A stretch of 64,000 nt of DNA from Kordiimonadales bacterium IMCC3096 (GCA_016865035.1 CP018227.1:2137501-2201500); one strand, 5' to 3'. Shown: positions 50,563 to 60,899, counted from the stretch's first letter. Translations and numbers: made by a program. Notes: generated from the sequence alone by a model not told the origin.

Positions 50563-51207
50563 TCAGTGAACGGTCCCGGTCGCGCCGGAGGCCTTGCCGA
50601 TCCAGCGCTGGATCACCTGTTCCAGCCAGTCCCATTCCTGGTAGCCCATGGCGAGCAGGCGATAGCGTTCCTCGTCGTAGCCGAGCAGTGACGGGAAGCC
50701 GTGGATGCCGAGCTGGCGGCTGAAGGCAAAGTCGCGCTGGGTCATTTCGCGGGTGTTCTCGCTGGCGAAGGTTTCCAGGAACGCATCACGGTCCAGCCCG
50801 AACTCTGCGGCGATGTCGGCCAGGGTTCCGGTGTCGGTGACGTCGCGATTGTCCCGGTAGAACGCACCCTGCAGTGTCGCCAGGAATTCCAGCGGCCTGT
50901 CCGTGCCCATCTTCTTCGCCGCAACCAGCGCCCGGCTGGCGGGTTCGGTGTCGTAGACGAAGGACTCGCGATCAAAGAAGCCATAGTCGAACGGCTGGCC
51001 GGAAGCCTCGTTCACATGCTCCCAGTGCTTGCGGACTTCCTCTTTCGCGTGGGGTTTCATCGGCCTGGTGACGCCCGGATAGAGTCCCCCCATCACCAGC
51101 CGCACCGGAATTTCGGGGAAACGCTCCCGGATGCGGTCCACCGTCGGCGCAAAGCCCCAGCACCAGGAACACATCGGATCCGCCAGAAAGATGAAGCGCA
51201 GGGTCAT
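50563..51207 (-). CDS. DsbA-family (FrnE-like) thioredoxin-fold protein
   Basis: The 214-residue protein starts with the redox motif C13-S-W-C16 in LADPMCSWCWGFAP, which is characteristic of cytoplasmic DsbA-like proteins. It then has a helical insertion and the cis-Pro segment GIHGFPSLLGYD. There is no signal peptide. It may act as a disulfide reductase or isomerase, or as a 2-hydroxychromene-2-carboxylate isomerase-like GST-fold enzyme. It is the last gene of a minus-strand run that begins with the thiolase. Confidence 0.85.
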   Translation of the reverse strand: MTLRFIFLADPMCSWCWGFAPTVDRIRERFPEIPVRLVMGGLYPGVTRPMKPHAKEEVRKHWEHVNEASGQPFDYGFFDRESFVYDTEPASRALVAAKKMGTDRPLEFLATLQGAFYRDNRDVTDTGTLADIAAEFGLDRDAFLETFASENTREMTQRDFAFSRQLGIHGFPSLLGYDEERYRLLAMGYQEWDWLEQVIQRWIGKASGATGTVH

Positions 51208-51244
51208 TTCGTGGGCCTCCAGGGATTGAGTGCAGGTCTCCGGA

Positions 51245-52048
51245 TCAGCTTGCCTCGCTGAAGTTCGGGGCGCGTTTCTCCATGCCGGCGCGGACGGCTT
51301 CGAGCTGGTTCGGGCTGCCGATCAGCTTTTCCTGTTCCTCGCTCTCGGCCATCAGCAAGCCTGCCTCGTCGGCGTCGCCCCGCATGTTCAGCAGGCGTTT
51401 CGCGGCGCGGATGGCGTCGGGGCTCTTGCCCGCAATCTCCCGCGCCATGGCCATGGCCTCCGCATGCGGGTCCGTGGCGGTGCGGGTGGCGAAGCCCAGT
51501 GCCACGGCCTCCTCACCGGAGAACTGACGGCCTGTGAAGGTCAGTTCCCGCACCACATCATCCCCCGCCAGTTCCCGCATCAGCGGCAGGCCGGCCATGT
51601 CGGGCACCAGCCCCCACTTGATCTCCAGCACCGACATGCGGGTGTCGGGGGCGACGATGCGGATATCGGCGCCCAGGCAGATCTGCAGGCCGCCGCCAAA
51701 GGCCACGCCATGCACCGCGGCGATCACCGGCACCGGCAGGTTGCGCCAGCCCCAGGCGGTCTGCTGCGCCCGGTTGGCGATGCCGTGGGTCCGCCTGGTC
51801 AGACGCCCGACGCCTTCGACATTGCCGCCGCCCATCCGCCGGAAGCTCTCGAAGTCGAGCCCGGCACAGAACGCCCGGCCTTCCCCCGACAGGACCACCA
51901 CCCTGACCGCGCTGCTGGATGCCAGTTCGTTGATTGCGGCAACGATGCCGTCGAACATGTCCGGGTCCAGTGCATTCATCTTGTCGGCGCGGTTCAGCCG
52001 GACATCGGCGATGCCGCCCGCGATGGAGATGGTGACGCGGTCATTCAT
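51245..52048 (-). CDS. crotonase/enoyl-CoA hydratase family protein
   Basis: The 267-residue protein has VRLNRADKMNALDPDMF, the oxyanion loop GRAFCAGLDFESF, GVAFGGGLQICLGAD and VLEIKWGLVPDMAG. It resembles the 'crotonase/ECH family' proteins with only the second catalytic Glu in place. It acts on an acyl-CoA. Downstream of the thiolase on the same strand, it suggests a beta-oxidation unit. Confidence 0.85.
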   Translation of the reverse strand: MNDRVTISIAGGIADVRLNRADKMNALDPDMFDGIVAAINELASSSAVRVVVLSGEGRAFCAGLDFESFRRMGGGNVEGVGRLTRRTHGIANRAQQTAWGWRNLPVPVIAAVHGVAFGGGLQICLGADIRIVAPDTRMSVLEIKWGLVPDMAGLPLMRELAGDDVVRELTFTGRQFSGEEAVALGFATRTATDPHAEAMAMAREIAGKSPDAIRAAKRLLNMRGDADEAGLLMAESEEQEKLIGSPNQLEAVRAGMEKRAPNFSEAS

Positions 52049-52127
52049 GGACGTATCCCTTCGCAGGCCGGGGATGCGGAAGACGGGTGCCCCGCATCAG
52101 GGCAGGGCACCCGCGATCCGACAGGAC

Positions 52128-53297
52128 TCAGAGAGCCTCGATGATCGTGACGTTGGCGATACCACCGCCCTCGCACATGGTCTGCAGGCCATAGCGCTTG
52201 CCACGGGCGTGCAGGGCATTGATCAGCGTCGTCATCAGCTTGGCACCGGAGGCACCCAGCGGATGGCCGAGCGAGATCGCGCCGCCATTGACGTTCAGAC
52301 GGGCGTGGTCCGCACCGATTTCCTGCAGCCAGGCCATCGGTACCGGCGCGAAGGCCTCGTTGACTTCATAGAGGTCGATGTCATCGATCTTCATGCCCGC
52401 GCGCTGCAGTGCCTTGCGGGTGGCGCCGATCGGCTCCTCCAGCATGATCACCGGGTCGCCACCGGTCACGGTCAGATTGTGGATGCGGGCCAGCGGCTTC
52501 AGATTGTGCTCCTTCAGCGCGCGCTCGTTGACCACCAGGACACCGGCGGCACCGTCACAGATCTGGCTGGCGTTGGCAGCGGTGATCGCACCGCCTTCCA
52601 TCAGCAGCTTCACGGAGCCGATGGACTCAGGCGAGGCATCGAAACGGATGCCTTCGTCCACGGTGTGCATCTCGCGGCCCTCATCGCCCTCGACCTCCAG
52701 CGCCAGGATCTCGTTGCTGAAGGCACCTTCCTCGGTCGCCCGGATCGCACGCTTGTGGCTTTCCAGCGCGAAGGCGTCGAGCTGGTCGCGGTTGAAGCCG
52801 TACTTCTTCACCATCATCTCGGCACCGGTGAACTGGCTGAACTGCACGCCAGGATAACGCTCTTCCATGTGCGGGCTCATCGGCACGCCGAGACCGGCCT
52901 CCGCGGCGAGGCGGGTCGGGCTGCCCATGGGCACGCGGGTCATGCTCTCGACACCGGCGGCGATGACGATGTCCATGGTGCCGGACATCACGGCCTGGGC
53001 CGCGAACTGGATCGACTGCTGGGAGGAGCCGCACTGACGGTCGATGGAAACCGCCGGCACGCTCTCCGGCAGCTTCGAGGCCAGGACGCAGTTGCGTCCG
53101 ATATGGAACGACTGCTCGCCCGCCTGACCGACGCAGCCCATGACCACATCCTCGATGGCAGCGGGATCAATGCCGCTGCGGTCCACCAGTGCATCCAGCA
53201 CGGCACCGCCCAGATCAGCCGGATGCCATTCCTTCAGACGGCCATTGCGGCGGCCACCGGCGGTGCGTACCGCCTCGACGATATAAGCTTCAGCCAT
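52128..53297 (-). CDS. acetyl-CoA C-acyltransferase (thiolase)
   Basis: The 389-residue thiolase cleaves 3-oxoacyl-CoA with CoA. The nucleophile Cys is in SIDRQCGSSQQSIQFAAQ, the active-site His in NVNGGAISLGHPLGASGAK and the second Cys in MCEGGGIANV. ATG 53297 follows GGGAGAAGAG; the frame is open further upstream without homology. The first half has the MTRVPMGSP segment typical of FadA-like thiolases. It probably works with the crotonase downstream. Confidence 0.92.
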   Translation of the reverse strand: MAEAYIVEAVRTAGGRRNGRLKEWHPADLGGAVLDALVDRSGIDPAAIEDVVMGCVGQAGEQSFHIGRNCVLASKLPESVPAVSIDRQCGSSQQSIQFAAQAVMSGTMDIVIAAGVESMTRVPMGSPTRLAAEAGLGVPMSPHMEERYPGVQFSQFTGAEMMVKKYGFNRDQLDAFALESHKRAIRATEEGAFSNEILALEVEGDEGREMHTVDEGIRFDASPESIGSVKLLMEGGAITAANASQICDGAAGVLVVNERALKEHNLKPLARIHNLTVTGGDPVIMLEEPIGATRKALQRAGMKIDDIDLYEVNEAFAPVPMAWLQEIGADHARLNVNGGAISLGHPLGASGAKLMTTLINALHARGKRYGLQTMCEGGGIANVTIIEAL

Positions 53298-53417
53298 CGA
53301 ACTCTTCTCCCGATCATAATGATTGTTCTGCCCCAGATATGCATTGACGTACAGGTAAGGGCAAGCCCGCCACACCGCATGGCTCGGCAGCCGCTGACGC
53401 AATGTGGCGACCTGTCA

Positions 53418-53446
53418 TTGACAATCATTCGCATTCTCATCATTCT
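53418..53446 (+). promoter_or_regulatory. promoter with Fur-like box upstream of bfd
   Basis: TTGACA at 53418-53423 is a perfect -35, and a -10 candidate (CATTCT) follows after 17 bases. The 19 bases 53420-53438 match the Fur consensus at 13 positions and overlap the promoter, so iron repression is plausible. The start codon of bfd is at 53485. Confidence 0.5.
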
Positions 53447-53484
53447 TGGTCCCAGGTGAGGAAAACAGCGCACGAGAAGCAGTC

Positions 53485-53682
53485 ATGTACGTCTGTATCT
53501 GCAATGCCCTGACAGACTGTCAGATCAACGAGGTCATTGACGGCGGCGAGCGTGATGCCACGGCTGTGCATCCCGGCCTCGGCTGCAGCACACGCTGCGG
53601 CAAGTGCCTTCCCACCATCGCCGACATGATGGAGGCCCGGCAGCAATCGGTCGGCGCCGACTTGGCGATGGCGGCGGAATAG
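53485..53682 (+). CDS. bfd: bacterioferritin-associated ferredoxin
   Basis: The 65-residue [2Fe-2S] protein has C4 and C6 (MYVCICNALTD) and C38 and C41 (CSTRCGKC), the four ligands at the same positions as in E. coli Bfd. It delivers electrons to bacterioferritin heme to release stored iron. ATG 53485 gives the exact family length. Bacterioferritin lies 178 bases downstream, and a Fur-like site upstream suggests induction by iron limitation. Confidence 0.92.
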   Translation: MYVCICNALTDCQINEVIDGGERDATAVHPGLGCSTRCGKCLPTIADMMEARQQSVGADLAMAAE

Positions 53683-53859
53683 CCCTGATGTTCGCCACCA
53701 ACGCAATGCGGCACTGGCTCGGCAGCTCGCGCGTGGCCCGCGGTTCCGTCGGGTCGACACGTTCAGCCTCCCCGGCGCATGATGTGGCCGACACGTCGGC
53801 AATGGCCGTCCGGCCTGTCCGGCAGAACGAACACACAGCAGCAAGGGAAGTCGTGCCGC

Positions 53860-54339
53860 ATGAAGGGCAATCCTGACGTCATCGCCTGTCTCAACAGGGT
53901 TCTCTACAACGAACTGGTCGCGATCAATCAGTACTTCCTGCACGCGCGGATGCTGAAGGACTGGGGTCTGACACGGCTCGGCAAGCATGAACACGACGAG
54001 TCGATCGACGAGATGAAGCACGCCGATCAGCTGATCGAGCGCATCCTGTTCCTTGAGGGACTGCCCAACCTGCAGGATCTCGGCAAGCTGCGCATCGGTA
54101 CCGACACGAAAGAGATCCTGCAGTGTGATCTGGCGCTGGAGATGGACGCGATACCCGACCTGCGTGCAGGCATTTCCCTGGCCGAGAGCGCGGGCGACTT
54201 CGTAAGCCGGGAGCTGATGGAGAGCATTCTGGAATCGGAAGAGGAACATGTGGACTGGCTGGAGACCCAGCTTGGCCTGATCGAACGTGTCGGCTTGCAG
54301 AACTACATCCAGTCGCAGATGGGTGGCAGCGACTCGTGA
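53860..54339 (+). CDS. bfr: bacterioferritin
   Basis: The 159-residue heme-containing ferritin has the ferroxidase ligands E18, E51 and H54, the heme ligand M52 ([15 protein letters not shown]), E94/E127-type residues in the later helices ([17 protein letters not shown]), and the end IQSQMG. It forms a 24-mer that stores iron. ATG 53860 matches the family start. The VOC gene begins at GTG 54336 and overlaps its stop by four bases, so the two are translated together. Confidence 0.95.
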   Translation: MKGNPDVIACLNRVLYNELVAINQYFLHARMLKDWGLTRLGKHEHDESIDEMKHADQLIERILFLEGLPNLQDLGKLRIGTDTKEILQCDLALEMDAIPDLRAGISLAESAGDFVSRELMESILESEEEHVDWLETQLGLIERVGLQNYIQSQMGGSDS

Positions 54340-55100
54340 CCGCTGCCCCGGCGCTGGTCCGGGACATTGACCACCTGATGGTTCATGTCCATGACGCTGA
54401 CAGGGCCGGTCGGCATTTCGAGGAACTCGGCTTCACGGTCACGCCGAAGAGCACGATGGCGGCGCTGGGGCTGAGCAACCGTTGTGTCCTGTTTCAGCCC
54501 GCCAGTGACCTTTGCTGCAATTACATCGAACTCATGGCGAAGGAAGACCCGGACCGGGTTCCGGCCTTCATGCAGGATGTGCTGGGCACCGACGAGGGGC
54601 CGGTGTCGCTGGTCATGGCCACACCCGACGCGCGGGCGGCGGCGGCGCAGTTGCCGGATCTGGGCGTGCCCTGCCATCCGCCGTTCGATGTAGAACGCGA
54701 CTGGCATCTGGCCGATGGCGTCGATGTGCGTGTCGCCTTCGGTGTCTGCGTGCCCGAGACCGGGCATGCGCCGCTCTACTGGAACCTCTGCGAGCACCGG
54801 ACGCGGGAACACTATGTCCGCCCCGACATCACCCGCCACGCCAATGGCGCGCAGCGTATCGCGACGGTCGGTGCCATTGCCGCGGACCCGCACCACACCG
54901 CGACCCGTCTGGGTGCGCAGTGGTCAGCGCAGGTCACGCAGGTCGGCAGCGGCCGCTGCCAGGTTGCACCCGGCAAGGTCGTCCTGTCCGTCGGTCCGGA
55001 CCCGGCAGCCGACGTGCCCCGCATCGTGTCGCTGCACCTGGAGGGACTGGCGCGGAACGCAGAGGCAAGCCTTTACGGGCTGCACCTGAAAGCCGTCTGA
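54336..55100 (+). CDS. VOC-family (glyoxalase-like domain) protein
   Basis: The 254-residue protein has a glyoxalase_3-like start [30 protein letters not shown] and a segment [26 protein letters not shown] typical of this two-domain VOC group. Metal-binding His and Glu are visible, but the reaction is not known. Start GTG 54336 forms a GTGA overlap with bfr. Coupling to an iron-storage gene is unusual and may be accidental. Confidence 0.75.
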   Translation: MTAAPALVRDIDHLMVHVHDADRAGRHFEELGFTVTPKSTMAALGLSNRCVLFQPASDLCCNYIELMAKEDPDRVPAFMQDVLGTDEGPVSLVMATPDARAAAAQLPDLGVPCHPPFDVERDWHLADGVDVRVAFGVCVPETGHAPLYWNLCEHRTREHYVRPDITRHANGAQRIATVGAIAADPHHTATRLGAQWSAQVTQVGSGRCQVAPGKVVLSVGPDPAADVPRIVSLHLEGLARNAEASLYGLHLKAV

Positions 55101-55124
55101 CCAACCGGGCCCGGTGCCCTGTCT

Positions 55125-56093
55125 TCAGGCCGACGGCGGCAGGTACCTGCCCGCCCCGTGATCCATGTCGCGCAGCGCCCTCAGGATGGCGACGAGGCCG
55201 TCGTCGCGCAGTTGCTCCAGTTCGCGGATCGATGCGTCACCGGCCTGATCGTCGGACTGGTCGACGATGCGGTTCAGCAGTTCATCGGTCAGTTCCGGGG
55301 CTTCCAGCTTGGTCCAGGGCAGCTTCAGCGCCGGGCCGAACTGGCTCATGAAGTGCCGCATTCCGGCCTCGCCGCCCGCAACGCGATAGATCAGGAAGGT
55401 CCCCATCAGGGACCAGCGCAGGCCGGGGCCCATGTGGATGGCACGGTCGATCTCCTCCACCGTTGCCACACCGTCGTTGATCATGTGCAGCGCCTCCCGC
55501 CAGACGGCTTCCAGCAGCCGGTCGGCGATAAAACCGTCGATCTCGTGGCGGACATGCAGCGGATGCATGCCGATCGATTCATAGATTGCGCGGGCCTGTT
55601 CGATGGTTTCAGCCGCTGTCTTTTCACCGCCGCAAAGCTCCACCAGCGGCAGCAGGTAGACCGGGTTGAACGGATGCCCGACGGTCAGCCTTTCGGGATG
55701 TTTCATCGCCGACTGCAGCCGCGTCGGCAGCAGGCCGGAGGTGGAGGAACCGATGATGACCTCCGGCGCCAACAGGGCGTCAGCCGCTGCCAGCACCCGG
55801 ATCTTGAGGTCTTCCTGCTCCGGCAGGCTCTCCTGCACGAAACCGGCACCGTCCAGAGCGTCCTCCAGCCGCGTCACGACGCGAAGCTGCCCCTCCGCCG
55901 GGCGGCTGTCGGGGTGCAGGCCCGCCAGCGCGCGCCGGGCGTTGGCGAAGACCTCGCCCAGCTTGCGTTCCGCCTCCGGGTCGGGATCGAAGACCGTCAC
56001 GTCGGAACCGGCGAGGCAGAAGCGCGCGGCCCAGCCGCCACCGATGACGCCGCCGCCGATCAGGCCGACGCGGGCGGGACGTGCGCCGCTCAT
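55125..56093 (-). CDS. L-carnitine dehydrogenase-like 3-hydroxyacyl-CoA dehydrogenase family protein
   Basis: The 322-residue protein has the NAD site [32 protein letters not shown], the catalytic region [12 protein letters not shown] and [19 protein letters not shown] with the active-site His and Asn. The later RWSLMGTF is characteristic of L-carnitine dehydrogenase and relatives. It would oxidise L-carnitine to 3-dehydrocarnitine. Its start overlaps the BKACE stop as ATGA. This gene pair is the known carnitine degradation unit, which supports the assignment. Confidence 0.82.
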   Translation of the reverse strand: MSGARPARVGLIGGGVIGGGWAARFCLAGSDVTVFDPDPEAERKLGEVFANARRALAGLHPDSRPAEGQLRVVTRLEDALDGAGFVQESLPEQEDLKIRVLAAADALLAPEVIIGSSTSGLLPTRLQSAMKHPERLTVGHPFNPVYLLPLVELCGGEKTAAETIEQARAIYESIGMHPLHVRHEIDGFIADRLLEAVWREALHMINDGVATVEEIDRAIHMGPGLRWSLMGTFLIYRVAGGEAGMRHFMSQFGPALKLPWTKLEAPELTDELLNRIVDQSDDQAGDASIRELEQLRDDGLVAILRALRDMDHGAGRYLPPSA

Positions 56094-56980
56094 CGTTTCA
56101 CCAGCTTCAGCCGGTCGCGGACCTCTGCCGGGCCGAGCACCCGGACATTCATCGCCCGCAGGATCGACACCGCGCGTTCGACAAGGCTGCCGTTGGTGGC
56201 CTGCACACCCTTCTCCAGCCAGAGGTTGTCCTCCAGCCCGACGCGGACATTGCCGCCTGCCAGTACCGCCATCGCCACGAAGGGGATCTGCATCCGGCCG
56301 ATGGAGAAGGCCGACCAGGTCGCCCCGGCGGGCAGGCGGTTGACCATCGCCATCAGGGTCTGCGGATCGTCCGGCGCGCCGTAGGGGATGCCCATGCAGA
56401 GCTGGATCATCATCGGATCATCCAGATAGCCGTCGCGGGCCAGTTCGTTGACGAAGACCAGGTGGCCGGTGTCGAAGACTTCCAGCTCCGGCCGGACGCC
56501 CAGTTCCTTGACCCGCATGGCCATGGTGCGCAGCGCGCCCGGCGTGTTGGTCATGACGTAGTCGGATTCGGCGAAATTCATCGTGCCGCAGTCCAGGGTG
56601 CAGATCTCCGGCAGCAGTTCCTCGACATGTCTCAGCCGCTCCAGAGGTCCGACCATGTCGGTGCCCGCCGGGTCCAGCGGCAGGGGCCGCTCCCCGGGGC
56701 CGAAGACCATGTCACCGCCCATGCCCGCCGTCAGGTTGATGACCACGTCCACGTCGGATGCGCGCACCCGTTCCACGACTTCCCGGTACAGCGCCGTGTC
56801 CCGGCTGCCCTTGCCGGTTTCCGGGTCGCGGACATGGATATGCGCGATCGCCGCCCCGGCCCGTGCGGCCTCGATGGCGCTGTCGGCGATCTGTTCGGGC
56901 GTCACCGGGACATGCGGTGACTTGTCGGTGGTGGCACCAGACCCGGTCACGGCGCAGGTGACGAAAGCTTCGAAGTTCAT
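56090..56980 (-). CDS. beta-keto acid cleavage enzyme (BKACE), probable dehydrocarnitine cleavage
   Basis: The 296-residue zinc enzyme of the DUF849 / 3-keto-5-aminohexanoate cleavage family has [19 protein letters not shown] with the metal His pair, [16 protein letters not shown], and [14 protein letters not shown]. It condenses a beta-keto acid with acetyl-CoA; with carnitine-derived substrate the products would be betainyl-CoA and acetoacetate. ATG 56980 is chosen because GGAGAG lies seven bases upstream. It is divergent from the DmdA-like gene over 153 bases. No thioesterase gene is adjacent. Confidence 0.85.
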   Translation of the reverse strand: MNFEAFVTCAVTGSGATTDKSPHVPVTPEQIADSAIEAARAGAAIAHIHVRDPETGKGSRDTALYREVVERVRASDVDVVINLTAGMGGDMVFGPGERPLPLDPAGTDMVGPLERLRHVEELLPEICTLDCGTMNFAESDYVMTNTPGALRTMAMRVKELGVRPELEVFDTGHLVFVNELARDGYLDDPMMIQLCMGIPYGAPDDPQTLMAMVNRLPAGATWSAFSIGRMQIPFVAMAVLAGGNVRVGLEDNLWLEKGVQATNGSLVERAVSILRAMNVRVLGPAEVRDRLKLVKR

Positions 56981-57133
56981 GACCGATCTCTCCATCCTTG
57001 CAGGTCGGACCCAGCTTTATGCGCCTGAACGGCCTCTGGAAAGTCCGTTCCCGACAGGAACTGCCGCAAGCGGGATACCCGGTTTCTTCGATCCGGCTGT
57101 ATGCAGAAGAAAAAAAGGTGGGGAGGCACCGCC

Positions 57134-58252
57134 ATGACATTCCGGATCACCATCGGGCCACGCATCCGCAAGTCCCCGTATTTCGACGCCACGGTCGCGG
57201 CCGGTGTCAGTGACATGACGGTCTACAATCACATGTACATGCCGACCGGCTTCGGTGATTTCGAGGCCGAGTACCGGCGCCTTGTCGAGACGGTGGCCCT
57301 GTGGGACGTGGCGGCGGAACGCCAGGTGCAGATCGCCGGACCGGACGCGGCCAGGCTGGTTCAGATGCTGGCGCCGCGCGACATCTCGAAGATGCGGGTC
57401 GGTCAGGGCCGCTACGCGCTGCTGAGCGACGTGACGGGGAAGCTGATCAACGATCCCGTGCTGCTGAAACTGGCCGATGACCGCTTCTGGTTCTCCATCG
57501 CCGATTCGGACATGGAATACTGGGTCGGCGGGATCGCCGCCGCGCTGGGCCTGGATGTGGAGGTGACGGAGCCGGATGTTTCACCGCTCGCGATCCAGGG
57601 ACCGAACGCGCCGCTGGTGGTGGCCGACCTGTTCGGGGAATGGGTCCACGACCTGAAGTACTTTGCCTTCCGTGAAACGGAACTCGACGGCATTCCGCTG
57701 ATCCTTGCCCGCTCCGGCTGGAGCAAGCAGCCGGGCTTCGAGATCTATCTGATGGACGGAACGCGCGGCACCGATCTGTGGGACCGGGTGATGTCCGCCG
57801 GACTGCCCCACGGCATCGGTCCCGGCGCCCCGAACGTCGTGGAGCGTACGGAGGGTGACCTGCTGTCCTGGGGCGCGGACACCCGCCCGGACGCAAACGC
57901 GCTGGAACTGGGTCTGGGGGATTTCATCAATCTGGACATGGCGCCGGACTTCATCGGCAAGGACGCGCTGAGGAAGATCCGTGCGGAGGGACCGAAGCGC
58001 CGCCGGGTCGGGCTGTTCATCGAACCGCCGACCCTGGAACCCAGCGACCACAACTGGCTGGTGCGCGACCGGGATGGAAATGCGGCCGGCCTGATCTCGG
58101 TCGCCGTGCCATCCATCCGGCTGCAACGCAACATCGCCATCGCGCTGATCAACAGCCCCCTGGCCGAAGTCGGAACGCAACTGGTCGTGGAGACGTCCAG
58201 TGGTCCCCGTCAGGCGGAAGTCACTTCGCTGCCGTTCATCCAGCCTGGCTGA
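57134..58252 (+). CDS. DmdA/GcvT-family aminomethyltransferase-like demethylase
   Basis: The 372-residue protein resembles DMSP demethylase DmdA over its length: TVYNHMYMPTGF, LWDVAAERQVQIAGPDAARL, FSIADSDMEYW, LILARSGWSKQPGFEIYL and GPGAPNVVERTEGDLLSWG. Members bind tetrahydrofolate and transfer a methyl group from a sulfonium or quaternary amine. Located head-to-head with the carnitine genes, it could demethylate glycine betaine or a related product, or DMSP itself. Start 57134 follows GGGGAGG by eight bases. The substrate is not proven. Confidence 0.78.
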   Translation: MTFRITIGPRIRKSPYFDATVAAGVSDMTVYNHMYMPTGFGDFEAEYRRLVETVALWDVAAERQVQIAGPDAARLVQMLAPRDISKMRVGQGRYALLSDVTGKLINDPVLLKLADDRFWFSIADSDMEYWVGGIAAALGLDVEVTEPDVSPLAIQGPNAPLVVADLFGEWVHDLKYFAFRETELDGIPLILARSGWSKQPGFEIYLMDGTRGTDLWDRVMSAGLPHGIGPGAPNVVERTEGDLLSWGADTRPDANALELGLGDFINLDMAPDFIGKDALRKIRAEGPKRRRVGLFIEPPTLEPSDHNWLVRDRDGNAAGLISVAVPSIRLQRNIAIALINSPLAEVGTQLVVETSSGPRQAEVTSLPFIQPG

Positions 58253-58270
58253 GCCGGAGCTTCTGCGGTT

Positions 58271-58876
58271 TCAGTCTGACAGGCAGGCAGCGATCAACTG
58301 GCGGAAGGCGTCGGCGCGGTGGCTCATGCCGTGCTTTGCGTCCGGGTCCATTTCACCAAAACTGATGCTGTGACCACGCGGCTGAAACACCGGGTCATAG
58401 CCGAAGCCCTGGCTGCCGCGCGGCGGAAAGGTGATCTCTCCCTCCACCTTGCCCTCGAAGGCCGCTTCCTCCCCATCGGGCCAGACCAGTGCCAGCGCGC
58501 AGATGAAACGCGCTGTCCGCTCCGGTCTGCCGCTTGCGGTCATGTCACGCTCCAGACGCGCCATGGCAAAGCCGAAATCCCGGTCGGGACCGGCATAGCG
58601 TGCGGAATGGATGCCCGGTGCGCCGTCCAGCGCATCGACCGCCAGACCGGAATCGTCCGAAAGCGCGGGCAGGCCGGATGCGGTGGCGGCGGCGCGGGCC
58701 TTCAGCAGCGCATTGCCGATGAAGCTGTCTTCGGTCTCCTCCGGCTCCGGCAGGTTCAGGTCAGCGGCGGAAACCGCCTCCAGACCGAAGGGGCGCAGCA
58801 GGTCATTGATCTCCCGCACCTTGCCGGCATTGTGGCTGGCGACGACGATCCGCTTCTCTGTCAGGCGTCTTGCCAT
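58271..58876 (-). CDS. rdgB: XTP/dITP diphosphatase (non-canonical purine NTP pyrophosphatase)
   Basis: The 201-residue Ham1-family enzyme has [14 protein letters not shown] at the start, [16 protein letters not shown] with the catalytic acid, [22 protein letters not shown] and [10 protein letters not shown], and ends with SHRADAF. It removes dITP and XTP from the nucleotide pool. The gene follows rph by five bases; the pair is conserved in alphaproteobacteria. Confidence 0.95.
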   Translation of the reverse strand: MARRLTEKRIVVASHNAGKVREINDLLRPFGLEAVSAADLNLPEPEETEDSFIGNALLKARAAATASGLPALSDDSGLAVDALDGAPGIHSARYAGPDRDFGFAMARLERDMTASGRPERTARFICALALVWPDGEEAAFEGKVEGEITFPPRGSQGFGYDPVFQPRGHSISFGEMDPDAKHGMSHRADAFRQLIAACLSD

Positions 58877-58881
58877 GGCGT

Positions 58882-59601
58882 TCAGTCGCTGACGGCCGCG
58901 CGCTGCAGCTCGGCCAGTTCCCCGGCGCCCTTCCGCGCCAGCCGCAGCAGTTCCATGAACTCCGCGTCGGTGAAGGGCGTGCCCTCCGCCGTGGCCTGGA
59001 TCTCGACCAGCGTGCCGCCATCGGTGATGACGAAGTTGCTGTCCGTCTCGGCCTTCGAGTCCTCGTCATAGTCCAGGTCCAGCACGGGCTGGCCCTGATA
59101 GATGCCGCAGGAAATGGCAGCGACCTGACCGATCAGCGGGATCGACTTGATGGCACCCTTGTCCACCAGCCCTTTCAGGGCGATGTGCAGCGCGACCCAG
59201 CTGCCGGTGATCGCGGCGGTGCGGGTGCCGCCATCGGCCTGCAGCACGTCGCAGTCGACGCGGATCTGGCGCTCGCCGAAGCCTTCCAGGTTGGTCACCG
59301 CGCGCAACGAGCGCCCGATGAGACGCTGGATCTCCTGCGTGCGGCCGGACTGCTTGCCGCGGGCGGCCTCGCGGTCGGTGCGGGTGTGGGTGGAACGCGG
59401 CAGCATGCCGTATTCCGCCGTGACCCAGCCACGACCGGAATTGCGCAGCCAGCCGGGCACGCGCTCCTCCACCGTGGCGGCACACAGCACGTGGGTATCG
59501 CCGAAGCGGACGAGGCAGGAGCCTTCGGCATGGCGGGAGAAGCCGGGTTCCAGGCTGACGGCGCGCATTTGGTCGGCGGCGCGACCGGAGGGACGGGACA
59601 T
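58882..59601 (-). CDS. rph: ribonuclease PH
   Basis: The 239-residue phosphorolytic exoribonuclease trims tRNA 3' ends. It shows [11 protein letters not shown], the phosphate site [29 protein letters not shown], and the catalytic [18 protein letters not shown], then LDLDYDEDS. Start 59601 matches MSRPSGR; the open frame upstream is not homologous. It is divergent from hrcA with 167 bases between them. Confidence 0.95.
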   Translation of the reverse strand: MSRPSGRAADQMRAVSLEPGFSRHAEGSCLVRFGDTHVLCAATVEERVPGWLRNSGRGWVTAEYGMLPRSTHTRTDREAARGKQSGRTQEIQRLIGRSLRAVTNLEGFGERQIRVDCDVLQADGGTRTAAITGSWVALHIALKGLVDKGAIKSIPLIGQVAAISCGIYQGQPVLDLDYDEDSKAETDSNFVITDGGTLVEIQATAEGTPFTDAEFMELLRLARKGAGELAELQRAAVSD

Positions 59602-59768
59602 GAAAGCTCCTGCTGCTGTTCGTTCACGGGGAAGTCCGCCGCACGGGGCGGCATATCGCGGACATTTCCGTAGGAAGTGGTGGCGCGTTCTATCCCCCGC
59701 ACCGAATATCTTCAACCCGCGCACATCGGCATCTTCCCTGTGGCCACCTGACTCCCTAGATTTGCAGC

Positions 59769-60821
59769 ATGAGCGAGAACAACACGATCCAGTCCCTGAA
59801 CGAGCGCAGTCGTGAGATCTTTCGCCATATCGTGGAGGATTTCCTGCAGACCGGCGCGCCCGTAGGCTCGCGCACCATCTCGCGCAAGCTGATCTCTCCC
59901 CTGTCGCCGGCATCGATCCGCAACGTCATGTCGGATCTGGAGGAAGCCGGGCTGCTCTACGCACCGCATACCTCCGCCGGGCGTCTGCCCACCGACCTTG
60001 GTCTCAGGCTGTTCATCGACGGACTGCTGGAGATCGGGGACCTGACGGATGACGAACGCGCGTCGATCGAAGGGCGCTGCGTCACCCAGGGCCGCAACTA
60101 TACAGACGTGCTGACCGAAGCCTCCGAGCTGCTTTCCAGCCTGTCCGGCTATGCCGGTCTGGTGACGGTGCCGAAGAATGACCAGCCGCTGAAGCATCTG
60201 GAGATCGTCAGCCTGTCGCCGGACCAGGCGCTGGTGGTCATGGTCACGGTCGGCGGCGTGGTGGAGAACAGGCTGATCAGCGTCACGCCGGGGCTGACCC
60301 CTTCGGCGCTGGTGGAGGCCGGGAACTATCTGAACGACCGCCTGCGGGGGCGCACCATCCGCGAGGCGCGCGACGAGATCCTGAAGGAAATCGAGCAGCA
60401 GCAGGCGAAGCTGGACCGTCTGGCGGCCAACGTCGTGGAGGCCGGACTGGCCGACTGGGCCGGCAGCGACAATACGCCGAGCCGCCTGATCATCCGGGGG
60501 CGATCCCGCCTGCTGGACGACATCACGGCCATCGAGGATCTGGAGCGGCTGCGTCTGCTGTTCAATGATCTGGAGGCGAAGGGGGATCTGCTGAACATCC
60601 TCGACCTCGCCCAGGACGGCGAAGGGGTGCGGATTTTCGTGGGATCGGAGAGCAATCTGTTCAGTCTCACCGGTTCATCGGTGATCGTTGCACCCTTCAC
60701 CGACAGCAAGCAGCAGATCATCGGGTCCATCGGCGTGATCGGTCCGACGCGCTTGAATTACGCCCGGATCATTCCCATGGTTGACTACACGGCAAAGGTG
60801 GTTGGTCGCCTGATGGGTTGA
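59769..60821 (+). CDS. hrcA: heat-inducible transcription repressor HrcA
   Basis: The 350-residue repressor has a winged helix ([52 protein letters not shown]) and the HrcA C-terminal domain ending [23 protein letters not shown]. It represses groE-type chaperone genes through CIRCE elements and is folded by GroEL. No CIRCE sequence is visible upstream of this gene or grpE, so it may act only elsewhere. grpE follows after 78 bases. Confidence 0.95.
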   Translation: MSENNTIQSLNERSREIFRHIVEDFLQTGAPVGSRTISRKLISPLSPASIRNVMSDLEEAGLLYAPHTSAGRLPTDLGLRLFIDGLLEIGDLTDDERASIEGRCVTQGRNYTDVLTEASELLSSLSGYAGLVTVPKNDQPLKHLEIVSLSPDQALVVMVTVGGVVENRLISVTPGLTPSALVEAGNYLNDRLRGRTIREARDEILKEIEQQQAKLDRLAANVVEAGLADWAGSDNTPSRLIIRGRSRLLDDITAIEDLERLRLLFNDLEAKGDLLNILDLAQDGEGVRIFVGSESNLFSLTGSSVIVAPFTDSKQQIIGSIGVIGPTRLNYARIIPMVDYTAKVVGRLMG

Positions 60822-60899
60822 CGTGGGCCACCGAAACCGCCACCTGCCAGCAACAGCACACATTCATGCAGATGAATTCCTTGCGATCAGGGCGAACTG

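Noticed and set aside
59602-59768. CIRCE element upstream of hrcA
   Set aside because: No inverted TTAGCACTC-type sequence could be found by eye.
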